Source: Pontibacter populi
GTDB taxonomy: Bacteria; Bacteroidota; Bacteroidia; Cytophagales; Hymenobacteraceae
NCBI RefSeq assembly: GCF_019336435.1
Contig: NZ_JAHWXQ010000002.1
Location: 186,001-250,000 of the forward strand
DNA length: 64,000 nt
Reading direction: 5' to 3'
Positions within the stretch are counted from its first letter, which is position 1, and each line of letters opens with the position of its first letter. The notes under the pieces are model-generated. The model had not been told where the DNA came from and ran no database searches. It was given only the letters and a program-made list of their open reading frames with translations. Below are positions 9,819-18,540 of the stretch, piece after piece. A program made the position numbers and the translations under genes.

Positions 9819-10409
9819 ATGAAAAAGAACTTAATGTTAATTATTGCCCCGGTAGTATTGCTGCTTTTAATGGTATCGTTTGGTTATAACCTTGCCAATG
9901 AAACGCCCGCAGTTAAAACAACTATAGTTCAGGTTAATGAAAAGCATGAGGCTACCGCTAAAACGGAGGATAAGTGGGTGAGCATGCAGCGAACAACCCG
10001 TTCAGGAGGTGACTATAGCACTGCAGAATCGCAGGAGATTATAGATTATGCCATGACACTGCTTGGGTCTCCATATGAGTTTGCCGGCATCACTCCTTCC
10101 GGGTTTGACTGTTCAGGTTTTGTAACACACGTTTTTGATAACTATAATATTGCTGTGCCTCATTCATCGGCATTGCAGGCAAAAGAAGGTGTAGCTGTGG
10201 CTAAAGAAGAAGCTGCTCCAGGCGACCTGGTCATATTCACCGGCACCAACGAAAACGAAAGAACTCCCGGCCATGTGGGCATTGTTATTTCCGAACCCGG
10301 TGATACGATCTCTTTTGTTCACTCGTCTTCTAACGGTGGTGTAAAGATCAGTAAAGTGCAGGGCACCCGTTACGATGTTCGCTTCCTGGAAGTACGCCGC
10401 GTATTATAA
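9819..10409 (+). CDS. NlpC/P60 family cell-wall endopeptidase
   Basis: A 196-aa exported cysteine peptidase that in this family cuts peptidoglycan stem peptides. The ATG at 9819 is chosen because it directly precedes a membrane anchor or signal sequence (MKKNLMLIIAPVVLLLLMV). A linker of about 45 residues follows, then the C40 domain (residues 70-196) with catalytic Cys98 in FDCSGF, His152 in GHVGI and a third polar residue at about His168 (VHSS). It is complete and of typical length for a lone domain. The next gene starts 67 bp downstream in the same direction. Confidence 0.9.
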   Translation: MKKNLMLIIAPVVLLLLMVSFGYNLANETPAVKTTIVQVNEKHEATAKTEDKWVSMQRTTRSGGDYSTAESQEIIDYAMTLLGSPYEFAGITPSGFDCSGFVTHVFDNYNIAVPHSSALQAKEGVAVAKEEAAPGDLVIFTGTNENERTPGHVGIVISEPGDTISFVHSSSNGGVKISKVQGTRYDVRFLEVRRVL

Positions 10410-10476
10410 GCATACATTTATCACAACATACAGGGTTTTTCTCGTACAATGCAATGTACCAGAAAGACCCTTTTTT

Positions 10477-10851
10477 ATGTGGCATCCCTACGTTATAAAC
10501 TCGATAAATGCAGTTGTGCTTATAATTGCCGGGCTTATAGTTTACTTTATCCAGCCCAGTAAACCGGTGCTGGCCCTGGTAGCTCCGGGATTGGGTATTA
10601 TGCTGCTGGCCTGCACCTATCATCTACGCAAACATAACCAGTTTGTAACGCACACAGTAACCACGCTAACCTTACTGGCTGCTATAGTTGTGATTATGCG
10701 TTTAAATGCTGCAGGCGAGCAATGGGATACCAGACACATCCTGCTGTTTGTGATGGGAATAAGTTGCCTGGTGGCGGCAGGTGTTTTTATCGGCACTTTT
10801 ATAAAAGAACGCAGGCTGCGTAACAACTCTATTTATAAAGACGACCTGTAA
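10477..10851 (+). CDS. Four-span membrane protein of unknown function
   Basis: A 124-aa protein starting MWHPYVINS at the ATG at 10477. The frame opens earlier, but its upstream part overlaps the preceding gene and lacks coding character. Four hydrophobic segments are visible: about residues 7-24, 30-45, 58-73 and 87-105. A basic, polar tail (KERRLRNNS) is probably cytoplasmic. No conserved motif was recognised. The position after the NlpC/P60 gene suggests cotranscription, but no functional link is evident. Confidence 0.7.
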   Translation: MWHPYVINSINAVVLIIAGLIVYFIQPSKPVLALVAPGLGIMLLACTYHLRKHNQFVTHTVTTLTLLAAIVVIMRLNAAGEQWDTRHILLFVMGISCLVAAGVFIGTFIKERRLRNNSIYKDDL

Positions 10852-10865
10852 CTGTAGGTGGCTAT

Positions 10866-10912
10866 AAAAGCGAAACACCTGATGTAGCCCGTCAAGTTAC
10901 ACCAGGTGTTTC
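10866..10912 (-). terminator. Terminator of the structured RNA
   Basis: On the minus strand GAAACACCUG-gUGUA pairs with UACA-CAGGUGUUUC (10912-10872), followed by GCTTTT. The T tract exists only on the minus side, fixing the direction of transcription. Confidence 0.75.
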
Positions 10913-11010
10913 AGAATCCTAAAAAGTCTTAACAAGCGGCTTCCTGTTGTTCAGGTTACCATCCGAAGACCTCCAGTAAAATCAAGCTGTGCAAACAGCA
11001 TAAATCCCGT

Positions 11011-11082
11011 TTACGAAGCCGACTCACAGATTACGTGAATACAATTACTTAGGCTCGTTAAAACTTGTTTGGGATTAGACAT
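11011..11082 (-). CDS. 23-aa ORF inside the structured RNA
   Basis: ATG at 11082, TAA at 11013-11011. It is preceded by AAAGGAGGT at optimal spacing (5 nt to ATG), an unusually strong Shine-Dalgarno for Bacteroidota, where most genes use none. The peptide starts MSNPKQVLTSLS and ends VICESAS: polar, with two cysteines and no signal sequence. It may be a functional small protein, or the anti-SD-like stretch may itself be regulatory. Confidence 0.45.
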   Translation of the reverse strand: MSNPKQVLTSLSNCIHVICESAS

Positions 11083-11185
11083 TTGTACCTCCTTTCTCTA
11101 TAGTCCAACATAAACCCTGAGCCTTCGACCAAATAATAAGGCTGTTAGACCAGAGCGCGTAGCACTCGCTACTTTAACTTATTAC

Positions 11186-11216
11186 TAAAGGTAAATTAAC
11201 GCCATTAAGTTCACAA
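11186..11216 (-). promoter_or_regulatory. Promoter of the structured RNA
   Basis: On the minus strand TTG (11216-11214), 20 bp, TACCTTTA (11193-11186). This fits TTTG-N20-TAnnTTTG except at the last base. The predicted start is near 11179. Confidence 0.5.
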
Positions 11217-11524
11217 GGGTTGTGCATATTTTTTTTAAATCTGCCGGATACAAAATTGGAAACTATAGTTTAAAAACCTTTGCAGAAACTATAGAAAGCA
11301 GGTTTTTAAAGTAACGTTCTGATTACCACCCAACTAAATAATGGTACTCTTCCGGTTAGCTGCATCAGTTCTGAAATTCAGGACCCAAATTTGCATTAGT
11401 CAGTTACAAGGGGGCAGCTGTACTATAGCTGATAAGATAAAAGTGATATGGCAACTCCTGAATACTATATTAAATGAATTATTTTCACTATTTTTCGTTG
11501 CTTAAATCAAACAACTAACTGATC

Positions 11525-11956
11525 ATGAAAAAACATCTGCTTGCTCTTATGGCTCTTATGCTGTTCAGCACCTTTGCATGGGCCCAGTCCTTATCCCCTA
11601 TTGGCATCTGGACAAACGAAGAAGGAAAAGCCCGCTTCGAAATCTATAAATGCGGTGATAAACTTTGCGGTAAACTTGTGACTCTGAAAGAGCCTTTGCG
11701 CAACGGTAAACCAAAAGTGGATGAAAACAACCCTGAAAAGAAACTACAGAATCGTCCGTTATTAGGCCTGGAGTTTATGAAAGGCTTTGAATATGATGGC
11801 TCCAACAAGTGGGATGATGGTACAATCTATGACCCTGAAAGCGGCAAAACATATTCCTGCTACATGAAAATGACTGGCAAGGATAAGATGGAAGTGAAAG
11901 GGTACATCGGCATTTCGCTGATCGGAAGAACCCAGAACTGGACAAGAGTAAAATAG
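11525..11956 (+). CDS. DUF2147 secreted protein
   Basis: 143 aa. Residues 1-20 are a signal peptide (MKKHLLALMALMLFS, cleaved after AWA). The mature part matches the DUF2147 pattern: PIGIWTNEEGKARFEIY, KCGDKLCGKLV with two cysteines, FEYDGSNKWDDGTIYDPESGKTY and a final IGISLIGRTQNW. It is a lipocalin-like beta barrel, periplasmic or secreted, of unknown role. The gene is monocistronic with a strong terminator. The 300 bp upstream hold the structured RNA promoter and AT-rich DNA with three CTATAG motifs. Confidence 0.88.
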   Translation: MKKHLLALMALMLFSTFAWAQSLSPIGIWTNEEGKARFEIYKCGDKLCGKLVTLKEPLRNGKPKVDENNPEKKLQNRPLLGLEFMKGFEYDGSNKWDDGTIYDPESGKTYSCYMKMTGKDKMEVKGYIGISLIGRTQNWTRVK

Positions 11957-11973
11957 CATCAACTATAGATGAT

Positions 11974-12013
11974 AAAAAAAGAAAGGCCGGCGCAATGCCG
12001 GCCTTTCTTTTTA
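11974..12013 (+). terminator. Bidirectional terminator
   Basis: AAAGAAAGGCCGGC and GCCGGCCTTTCTTT form a perfect stem with A and T tracts at the two ends, between the convergent DUF2147 and Gre-like genes. Confidence 0.88.
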
Positions 12014-12065
12014 ACCCTTTACCATCCTTTTTACTAGTTTCAGACTTATAAGGTTATAGTTTGGT

Positions 12066-12527
12066 TTAAATAACGTGTTCTATCTTATATTTCTGGTCGC
12101 GGAATTCAAACGTTTCTCCGGCAGTTTTACCAGCCATCGCCTTAAATACCGGCGACATACCTGAAATGGCAAAGAATGTTTCTCCCTCCACTTCTATCTG
12201 CCCAAGACTAACCCCAATAAAGTAATTCTGCAGGTTGGTGTGCACTACGGCCCCAAAAGCAACATCCTTATTCTCTTTGGTAGCATTAATCCGCTTCAGC
12301 ACACTCATGGTCGTTATAAGTTCATCCAGCTGGCGGGCATACATGTCGCGCTGTATCTGGCAGGCCTCCCTGAACGATTCGAACTTATCTTCTATAGCAC
12401 CCTGGTGCTCGTTGGCGCTTTCCTGGGCATCGTCCATTGCGTCTTTGGCAGCTTTAATCTGAGTATTCAGTATTTTTGTGCATTCCTGCAACAGCCGCTT
12501 TTTTAGTTCTAATTCTTGTGCAACCAT
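12066..12527 (-). CDS. GreA/GreB-like transcription factor
   Basis: 153 aa. Residues 1-75 form a coiled-coil hairpin rich in Glu, Lys and Gln, with acidic residues (DD, E) near its tip. Residues 85-153 form the FKBP-like GreA/GreB C-terminal domain, seen in AFGAVVHTN, FFAISGMSPVFKAMAGKTAGE and FEFRDQKYKIEHV. Gre factors enter the RNA polymerase secondary channel and stimulate transcript cleavage. This family is often mislabelled in Bacteroidota genomes; whether this member cleaves or acts on polymerase in another way cannot be read here. Confidence 0.8.
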   Translation of the reverse strand: MVAQELELKKRLLQECTKILNTQIKAAKDAMDDAQESANEHQGAIEDKFESFREACQIQRDMYARQLDELITTMSVLKRINATKENKDVAFGAVVHTNLQNYFIGVSLGQIEVEGETFFAISGMSPVFKAMAGKTAGETFEFRDQKYKIEHVI

Positions 12528-12711
12528 TTTCTTCTAAGTATAAGTTTAAACTATACCCTCGCTTACAGGTTATAGTACCTGAGCGCTTAGAGGGAATAGC
12601 AATTGAAACATCAAATTCTGAGTGATAAACTTATTAACTGCAAATAATACCCGAAGCGTGTAAGATACTAAACTATTCAGGGTAACGGATGTTTTTGCTT
12701 TAAATTACTAA

Positions 12712-13314
12712 ATGTCGTTAAACGGATTTTTGAAACGATTGTTGGGGCTGTTTTACAATAAGCCACTATGCCGTAAACTGGAACGTTCTGCACGTTATGG
12801 TGCTCGGTTTGGTGCATGGGTTAATAATCCTGAGTGCAAAGCACTTACAACTGCATTCCATAAAGCCTACCACTATAAAAAAGCGGGGATGCAATGTAAT
12901 TACCGTGTACAACTGGTACAGGAAGACAACCGCCAGGGTGTTATCTTTTTTCACGATCCTGCCATTTCACAACAGACATTCTCCTACTTATTCGATCATC
13001 TCAAAGATCAGACACTGTTACTTGGCTACCGGTTAAAAAGCGCGGATAAACGCAAAATTGTACACGAGCGCTACACTCAGAAAACTGAAGCCTATTACCT
13101 GACTCCTTTGCCAAAAGATGTGCCGGACAGCAGCCTCTGCAACCAACTATACGGCAACATTTTAATAGAGCTAACCCTCGTTAACAATCATCCCGGTTTT
13201 ATAAGGCTTATAGCTAATAAGATCACGGATCCCTTCTTCAGCGAGCCTCTTCCTTTTGTTGAGTTTCTTGAGCGCATCATGCAGCCAACAGAAAAACTTC
13301 AAAACCGTAATTAA
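12712..13314 (+). CDS. Conserved protein of unknown function (200 aa)
   Basis: Basic, soluble protein starting MSLNGFLKRLLGLF, an amphipathic helix. The middle part (about residues 60-150) has alternating strands such as NYRVQLVQ, GVIFFHD and TLLLGYRL, and the last third a helix ending in FLERIMQ. No signal peptide, catalytic motif or known domain was recognised. The YRVQLVQ/RYTQKTEAYYLTP pattern suggests a beta-rich globular fold. It stands between a divergent Gre-like gene and a surface-protein gene, with 103 bp to the latter. Confidence 0.65.
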   Translation: MSLNGFLKRLLGLFYNKPLCRKLERSARYGARFGAWVNNPECKALTTAFHKAYHYKKAGMQCNYRVQLVQEDNRQGVIFFHDPAISQQTFSYLFDHLKDQTLLLGYRLKSADKRKIVHERYTQKTEAYYLTPLPKDVPDSSLCNQLYGNILIELTLVNNHPGFIRLIANKITDPFFSEPLPFVEFLERIMQPTEKLQNRN

Positions 13315-13417
13315 TCCTACCTACCGTTTTATTGGTAAGATCCTGCTATAGTTTTGCATAAGTTTTATATTGTTTGTATACTTATACAGGTTTTAAGGGC
13401 GTATAAATTACTGTTGC

Positions 13418-15622
13418 ATGAAGCATTGTTTACTCTTATTACTTGTTGTATTGCTGTGTTCGGTTTCTTCAAAGGCTACCCATATAGTGGGTGGAGAATT
13501 TGCCCTGGACCACCGAAGCGGGAACGCCTACCTCTTAACCCTGAATCTGTATTTTGACGATATAAACGGTGATCCCGGCGCACTGGACCCATCCATTACG
13601 GTTAATATATTTGAGAAAGGCACCAACAGATGGATAGCGGCCAGAACACTTCCTTTCAGGTCTAGAACAGCCGTACCTTACACCAATATCGAATGTACCG
13701 TTGGGGAACTGCGCACTAGTAAGATCGTTTACTCTGAAACCCTTAATCTTGACCCTGCCATTTTCTTTCACGCACCCGGCTACTATGTAACCTGGGAACG
13801 CTGCTGCAGAAACTCAACTATAGATAATATTATAGCCCCATACGATGCTGCCCAAACCTTTTACATGGAGTTTCCGGCTGTTGTTCAAAACGGTGTTACC
13901 TTCAGAAATTCATCCCCTACTCTTTTTCCGCCCCTCAGCGACTACGCCTGTGTAAATGAACTTTTCTATTTTGATTTCAGTGGTTCTGATAAAGATGGCG
14001 ACTCGCTGGCGTATGATATGATCACGCCACTCAACGGGTATACCACGCCCCGCATGCCGTACTATGGTATACCTGGGTTTGAAAGCGTAAAACCAGGCAC
14101 TGCCCCTTATCCTGAAATTAAATGGGGAAAAGGGTTTAGCGGCACTGCCCAGATAAATGGGAGTCCCCCTATCAACATCGACAATAAAACAGGAAGGCTA
14201 ACTATGCGCCCAAGCCGTACAGGTTTATATGTCTTTGGCATTCGGGTTCAGGAGTTCAGGAACAAGAAGAAGATTGGTGAAGTGCGCCGCGACTTCCAGG
14301 TGCTGGTGCTGGATTGCCCTACCAACGAAACACCTAAGATCGTAGCCCGCGACAGGGGTAAAAAGGAATTTTATAAAGAAACGGAGATCCTTGAGCTAAC
14401 ACCTAACAGCAACCGTTGCGTTGATATTTACTTCACCGATCCTGACATTTCAGAGTTTGTAACTATAAAAGCGGTGCCCGTTAATTTCTCAGCATCAAAC
14501 TTCACTTTGTCGGGCACGCTGCAGGGTATTGTAAACCGCGGTGGCACACAGGACTCGTTAAAAGCCACGCTTTGCTTTGCTGATTGCTTTGATACACCCG
14601 GCAAAATATATCAACTGGACCTGGTAGTTCAGGATGATGGCTGCAGTCTGCCCCGCCAAGACACAGTGCGTGTGAGTTTCAGGATGCAGGTTGTGAATAA
14701 TGTGCCAACTATAGCCACTACGCCTAACGAGAAAATCATAACCTTAGACCGTGGCCAGGCTTTTGAGATGGATGTTTTTGGCAAAGACATAGATCTGGAT
14801 GGCCTCACGCTCAGTGCAGCCGGCGAAGGCTTTGATATGAATGCGGCAGGCATGCAATTTAACAGCACCGGCGGCGAAGGAACAGCTAAAGGTAAATTCA
14901 CCTGGCTTGTAGCGTGTAACAATGAGGAACAGTCGGTAAGGCGCGTAACTTTTACGCTTAAAGAAGATGCCTGCGCTGCCTCTCCGGACCAAAAACTAAC
15001 AATAGAATTCAGGATAAAAGCACCTAACAATGCGCCAACGTTAACCTCAGACAAGGCTCCTACACTTTACGAACTCGACCTGAACCAGCCATTCGAGGCA
15101 AACCTTTTCGGAGACGACAAAGACCTGGACCCTTTAACTTTAACTGCTGTTGGCGAAGGTTTTAATCTGTCTGATCTGGGTATGACATTTAGTGCTACGC
15201 AGGGTAACGGTGAAGCACGGGGCAAGTTTAACCTTACCTCTACCTGCCAGATGGCCGAAATGGGAACCCTGCGCGTTAATTTTATACTGGACGAAGAAAC
15301 ATGTAACCCCGCACCAGAGCCTGTGCTAACGATGGAGTTTAAAGTGCGTGTACCGCAGTTGCAAAGTTTTATACCTGCCAACATATTTACACCAAACGGC
15401 GACGGGCTGAACGATTTCTTCGAGATACCGGATATGCCATCCGACTTCTGCAATGCACAGTTTGCCAGTATAAAAGTGTTTAACCGCTGGGGAAAGGAAG
15501 TATACTATAGCACTCAGAATACCTTTAAATGGGATGGCAAAGATGTGAACGACGGCGTTTACTTTTACCTGATAGACTTTGGGAGTACGCAATACAGAGG
15601 CAGTGTTACGATTGTACGCTGA
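13418..15622 (+). CDS. T9SS-secreted surface protein with CHU_C sorting domain
   Basis: A 734-aa secreted protein. The signal peptide is residues 1-20 (MKHCLLLLLVVLLCSVSS). A beta-rich region starts THIVGGEF, the standard start of this gliding/adhesin-like family. Two tandem repeats of about 108 residues follow (about 425-535 and 540-645), each with a DKD-D-like acidic loop and a VGEGF/AGEGF motif, suggesting Ca-binding Ig/cadherin-like modules. The C-terminal 85 residues are the type B sorting domain (NIFTPNGDGLNDFF, FNRWGKEVY, WDGKDVNDGVYFY). The type IX system exports and attaches such proteins. The exact ligand is unknown. Confidence 0.92.
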   Translation: MKHCLLLLLVVLLCSVSSKATHIVGGEFALDHRSGNAYLLTLNLYFDDINGDPGALDPSITVNIFEKGTNRWIAARTLPFRSRTAVPYTNIECTVGELRTSKIVYSETLNLDPAIFFHAPGYYVTWERCCRNSTIDNIIAPYDAAQTFYMEFPAVVQNGVTFRNSSPTLFPPLSDYACVNELFYFDFSGSDKDGDSLAYDMITPLNGYTTPRMPYYGIPGFESVKPGTAPYPEIKWGKGFSGTAQINGSPPINIDNKTGRLTMRPSRTGLYVFGIRVQEFRNKKKIGEVRRDFQVLVLDCPTNETPKIVARDRGKKEFYKETEILELTPNSNRCVDIYFTDPDISEFVTIKAVPVNFSASNFTLSGTLQGIVNRGGTQDSLKATLCFADCFDTPGKIYQLDLVVQDDGCSLPRQDTVRVSFRMQVVNNVPTIATTPNEKIITLDRGQAFEMDVFGKDIDLDGLTLSAAGEGFDMNAAGMQFNSTGGEGTAKGKFTWLVACNNEEQSVRRVTFTLKEDACAASPDQKLTIEFRIKAPNNAPTLTSDKAPTLYELDLNQPFEANLFGDDKDLDPLTLTAVGEGFNLSDLGMTFSATQGNGEARGKFNLTSTCQMAEMGTLRVNFILDEETCNPAPEPVLTMEFKVRVPQLQSFIPANIFTPNGDGLNDFFEIPDMPSDFCNAQFASIKVFNRWGKEVYYSTQNTFKWDGKDVNDGVYFYLIDFGSTQYRGSVTIVR

Positions 15623-15624
15623 CC

Positions 15625-16251
15625 TTAGAACATGAACAGGAAAACCAGGTACAGCCCAAGCCACATAAAATCCAGGAAATGCCAGTAACCTGCCAGCATC
15701 GATAATTGCAACTGGCGATATGGGTCCCGAATAAAGATCAGACTTCTAACACTATCGGCGGCTACGTGCGCTGTTTTAAGGAACAGGAAAAACAGGAAGA
15801 TCACCCCTCCTACCAGATGCAGTATGTGCAGCGCCGAGATCAGATACAGGTAAGTGCCGGACGCTTTACCTGTGAAAGTGATGCCAGCTGCAGTCATTTC
15901 GCGCCAGCCCAAAAGCTGAGCGCCCACAAATAGTAAACTAAGTACCAACGTACCTCCCAGGTAACGCGTCATTTTATGCAGTTTATCTTTTTTGTAGATG
16001 CTGGGTATGCGGCTCATGGTATAACTACTCAGCAGCAGCAATATGGTGCCTACACTGAAGAACTTTGGTAGCTGCACGTCCTCTGTTCTAAATCCACCGG
16101 TACGCATAAAAGCAATCAGTAAGATCAGGAACAAAACTCCTATGCCTACCATGCTCAGGTAAAGCAGCATCCTGATGGGGTGCATCCGCTCTATTTGCTT
16201 AAAAGCAGAGAGTTGCCTGGAGCCTACTTTATTTTTTTTATCTGAGTCCAT
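15625..16251 (-). CDS. Cytochrome c oxidase subunit III-like protein
   Basis: 208 aa with five hydrophobic spans (about residues 28-49, 64-80, 97-114, 131-158, 180-207). Hallmarks of the COX3/CtaE family are the TGKASGTYLYLISALHILHLVGG segment and the final WHFLDFMWLGLYL with the conserved His and aromatic residues. It is a subunit of haem-copper terminal oxidase without its own redox centre. It is solitary, with no CtaC/CtaD partners in the window, and its stop lies 2 bp from the stop of the convergent surface protein gene. Its initial ATG follows an AT-rich leader. Confidence 0.87.
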   Translation of the reverse strand: MDSDKKNKVGSRQLSAFKQIERMHPIRMLLYLSMVGIGVLFLILLIAFMRTGGFRTEDVQLPKFFSVGTILLLLSSYTMSRIPSIYKKDKLHKMTRYLGGTLVLSLLFVGAQLLGWREMTAAGITFTGKASGTYLYLISALHILHLVGGVIFLFFLFLKTAHVAADSVRSLIFIRDPYRQLQLSMLAGYWHFLDFMWLGLYLVFLFMF

Positions 16252-16491
16252 TTACATTATACTACAACCGGCAGTTTACCAGCAGAAAAGGTCAACAATA
16301 CACTTCACGTTTATATACCTATACGCAAACAGCTTCGTTTTGCATACCAACTGATAAATATAGTTTTGTGAGAGCCGGTTTCTAATCAGCCTAAAAAGCT
16401 ATAGTTTGATCACATTAAAAAATTATAGTTGGCTATACCTACCTTACACAACCGGCATCCGTTAAAAAGAGTAATTTAACCCGGAGGTATT

Positions 16492-17067
16492 ATGCAGCAT
16501 AAAAATCTACCCCTTTCTATATTTTGCCTGCTTGTGATAATGATTTTCTCAGTAGTGGAGGCACGCGCGCAAACCCGCACAAACTATACGGCCAATAACT
16601 ATATAACTGTCGTGCTCGAGAGTCCTAATGGCCGTTATGAGTTCAAATCGCCATCGTTGCTGGTACGATACAACCGGCTTACCGACCAACTGGAATGCAG
16701 CGTGCTTATAAATTCGTTATTACCTACCAGCGACACCATTCCTCCAACTATGGCTTATGAAGTTTTGTACGGCGCCAAGTTCCCGGAGCTTACCTTTGAG
16801 ATCGATGTACCGGAAGATATCATCAGCAGCGAACGCCCCAATGCTGAACCAATGAACCAACGCACATACATTACCTTGCAAGGCATTACCAACCAAATCC
16901 GTGTACCCATTGTTTTTGCACCAGACAGGAACAGGATCAGCTTCGGTACTAATTTCGATTTAATGCTTGCCAATTTTGAAGCAAGTATCCCTACGCGGTA
17001 CATGTCCATTCTAACGGGCCGCCTGCTCATTAACATCAGCAATGCCCGCTGGGTAGATCAATACTGA
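16492..17067 (+). CDS. Secreted beta-rich protein of unknown function
   Basis: 191 aa with a signal peptide (residues 1-26, ending EARAQ). The mature part alternates short strands (NYITVVLESPNGRYEF, LLVRYNRLTDQLECSVLI, TYITLQGITNQIRVPIVF) in a way reminiscent of lipocalin/YceI-like domains, but the match is not strong enough to name. The start has a clear ribosome-binding site (CCGGAGGTATT), unusual here and supportive of the ATG at 16492. Confidence 0.65.
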   Translation: MQHKNLPLSIFCLLVIMIFSVVEARAQTRTNYTANNYITVVLESPNGRYEFKSPSLLVRYNRLTDQLECSVLINSLLPTSDTIPPTMAYEVLYGAKFPELTFEIDVPEDIISSERPNAEPMNQRTYITLQGITNQIRVPIVFAPDRNRISFGTNFDLMLANFEASIPTRYMSILTGRLLINISNARWVDQY

Positions 17068-17171
17068 CTTTAAAGTTGCAACTTCAGAACTATAGTACTA
17101 ACTGAGTATGAGGAGAGTAGGATATACATAGTTGTTTGCTATATTTACAGAACAACAACACAACACCGCAC

Positions 17172-17666
17172 ATGATCAAGACCTTACTTCCTGCTTTACT
17201 GTTATGTATTTTGCTTTTCAGCTGCCAGCAACAGACTACAAACGATGTTACCGAAAAGCCAGCTACAACATCTGAAGCCAAAGTATATGGATCAGATTTT
17301 ACGGAACAAAACATGCTCTCAGTTACACAACTTGAGGATGCCATAAGCGAGCAGGATTCGGTAAAGGCTACCGTGAACGGCGTGATTGTAGAAAGCTGCC
17401 AGTCCAAAGGTTGCTGGATGGATGTAAAACTTGCCGATAACAGCACCATGAAAGTTACTTTCCGGGATTATGGATTCTTTTTGCCGGTAGAGGACCTGGA
17501 AGGTAAAACAGTGGTATTTACGGGAACCGCTAAAAAGGAAGTAATCTCAGTAGAGGGCCAACGTCACTATGCCGAAGATGCAGGTAAATCTGCTGCCGAG
17601 ATCAGTGCTATCACTTCCCCTAAAGAAGAACTCCGCTTTGTAGCTGATGGCGTGAAGATCAAATAG
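17172..17666 (+). CDS. DUF4920 lipoprotein
   Basis: 164 aa from the ATG at 17172, chosen because it begins a lipoprotein signal (MIKTLLPALLLCILLFSC; lipobox cysteine at residue 18). The earlier in-frame start adds 12 polar residues with no signal function. The body has the DUF4920 pattern: VKATVNGVIVESC, SKGCWMDV with paired cysteines, and VTFRDYGFFLP. It is an OB-like fold predicted at the outer or inner membrane surface, of unknown function. A small hairpin terminator follows. Confidence 0.85.
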   Translation: MIKTLLPALLLCILLFSCQQQTTNDVTEKPATTSEAKVYGSDFTEQNMLSVTQLEDAISEQDSVKATVNGVIVESCQSKGCWMDVKLADNSTMKVTFRDYGFFLPVEDLEGKTVVFTGTAKKEVISVEGQRHYAEDAGKSAAEISAITSPKEELRFVADGVKIK

Positions 17667-17690
17667 AACTATAGTTTATAGTTTTTAAAG

Positions 17691-17710
17691 CCACCTTCGG
17701 GTGATTTTTT
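17691..17710 (+). terminator. Terminator of the DUF4920 gene
   Basis: CCACC, a UUCG loop, GGTG(A), then six T residues. Confidence 0.75.
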
Positions 17711-17780
17711 GTTTCAGGTTCTGGGGCGTTAGTTATTTTAGCCCTTCCCAAAATTCACTTAGAAACAGGAAGGAGTTTTG

Positions 17781-18540
17781 TCTGAATCAGGATTTACAGG
17801 ATTAAAGGATTGGCAGGATGGGACTTTTGCTATAGTTAGAGTTGTAGTACTATAGTTGTTCTTTTTGCTGGTGCGGGTTTGCAACCCGTGCCTACCTATG
17901 GTGTTGCGTTTGTAACTCAACTGGCCCGGAAGGGACAGGCATAGTAATAGCGTTGACTATTTTCTATAGTTGGCGAGTTCCCCCCCCCTTTATCCCCTCC
18001 TTGTCTAAGGCGGGGAGATTTTAGGTTACTGCTATAGTTTTATCGTTATGGTTTTAACCCACCCCTACCCCTCCCAAGAGGGGAATTTCTGCTACTGCTT
18101 ATCTAATTGTCATTTCGACGGAAGGAGAAATCCTAATTAGCTGTAGCACGAACAGGACAGGTTTACCTGTCCCTTTGGAATTATAACCATGATAAAAGTC
18201 GAAGCGAGAAGTTTCAAACTATAGAAGAACTATAGCTATCGAACTAATCACAGTCTTTGGGTTGAGCGCCTTTGATTTATTGCGGTGCCGTCAGGCAGCC
18301 CGAGGTAACGAGGGAAGCAAGAAAGCAGCAGCGCGATGCCCAAAGACGGGGCCTTCCGGCCGTGAGGGCACCAAAGCTAAAGATGAAACAATAGGTTAAT
18401 TAAGCTCCCAGGATTAAAGAAAGTTTGAAACGAAGGCTTGGTTCTTAGAATAGAGTCTCAAACTATAGCATTGTAACTTCTCGGACTATAAGCTGAGATA
18501 GATTTCTCGCTACACTTCAAATGACAATAGGGTAACTATA
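17781..18540 (+). repeat. Composite intergenic mosaic repeat, copy 1
   Basis: The 1.1-kb space between the DUF4920 gene and ligA has no credible gene. It consists of short palindromic modules, in order: A (17781-17822, GGATTTACAGGATTAAAGGA), B (17868-17930, CGGGTTTGCAACCCGTG), C (17980-18012, CTCCTTGTCTAAGGCGGGGA), D (18050-18092, CCCCTCCCAAGAGGGG), E (18108-18136, GTCATTTCGACGGAAGGAGA), F (18155-18225, ACAGGTTTACCTGT), G (18251-18378) and E reversed (18486-18535). CTATAG motifs are scattered between them. The same modules recur near 34.8, 57.5 and 63.7 kb. Confidence 0.8.
18251..18378 (+). repeat. Module G, 128-bp structured repeat, copy 1
   Basis: A dispersed element flanked internally by GTCTTTGGG (18253-18261) and CCCAAAGAC (18339-18347), with nested GCGC/GCGC and GGCC/GGCC pairings and end sequences GGTGCC and GGCACC that can also pair. 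Other copies lie at 34937-35062 (inverted) and 57815-57943. Confidence 0.75.

Larger units (their letters stand above)
10866..11179 (-). ncRNA. Probable standalone structured RNA (about 310 nt) with internal small ORF
   Basis: The 670-bp gap between two plus-strand genes contains a complete minus-strand transcription unit: a Bacteroidota promoter (11216-11186), a folded leader, a 23-codon ORF, a folded middle section and a 15-bp terminator stem with T tract. Visible stems include GUAGC/GCUAC (11158-11173), AGCCUU/AAGGCU (11120-11143) and GCUGU/ACAGC downstream of the ORF. No gene lies downstream on this strand before 9581, so this is not a leader of another gene. It does not match tmRNA, RNase P or SRP hallmarks that I know. 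6S-like or dual-function regulatory RNA remain open. Confidence 0.5.

Noticed and set aside
10348..10623. Minus-strand ORF of 91 codons over the end of the NlpC/P60 gene
   Set aside because: Overlaps a catalytic domain and a membrane protein gene on the plus strand; no conserved features.
10866..11179. Identification as tmRNA, RNase P RNA or SRP RNA
   Set aside because: No tRNA-like ACCA end or tag ORF of the AANDENYALAA kind, no GAGGAAAGUC-type RNase P core, and no SRP Alu/tetraloop core was found; size and structure leave the class open.
13354..13557. Plus-strand ORF overlapping the start of the T9SS surface protein
   Set aside because: Different frame, no signal or domain, and the surface protein has a clear signal peptide from 13418.
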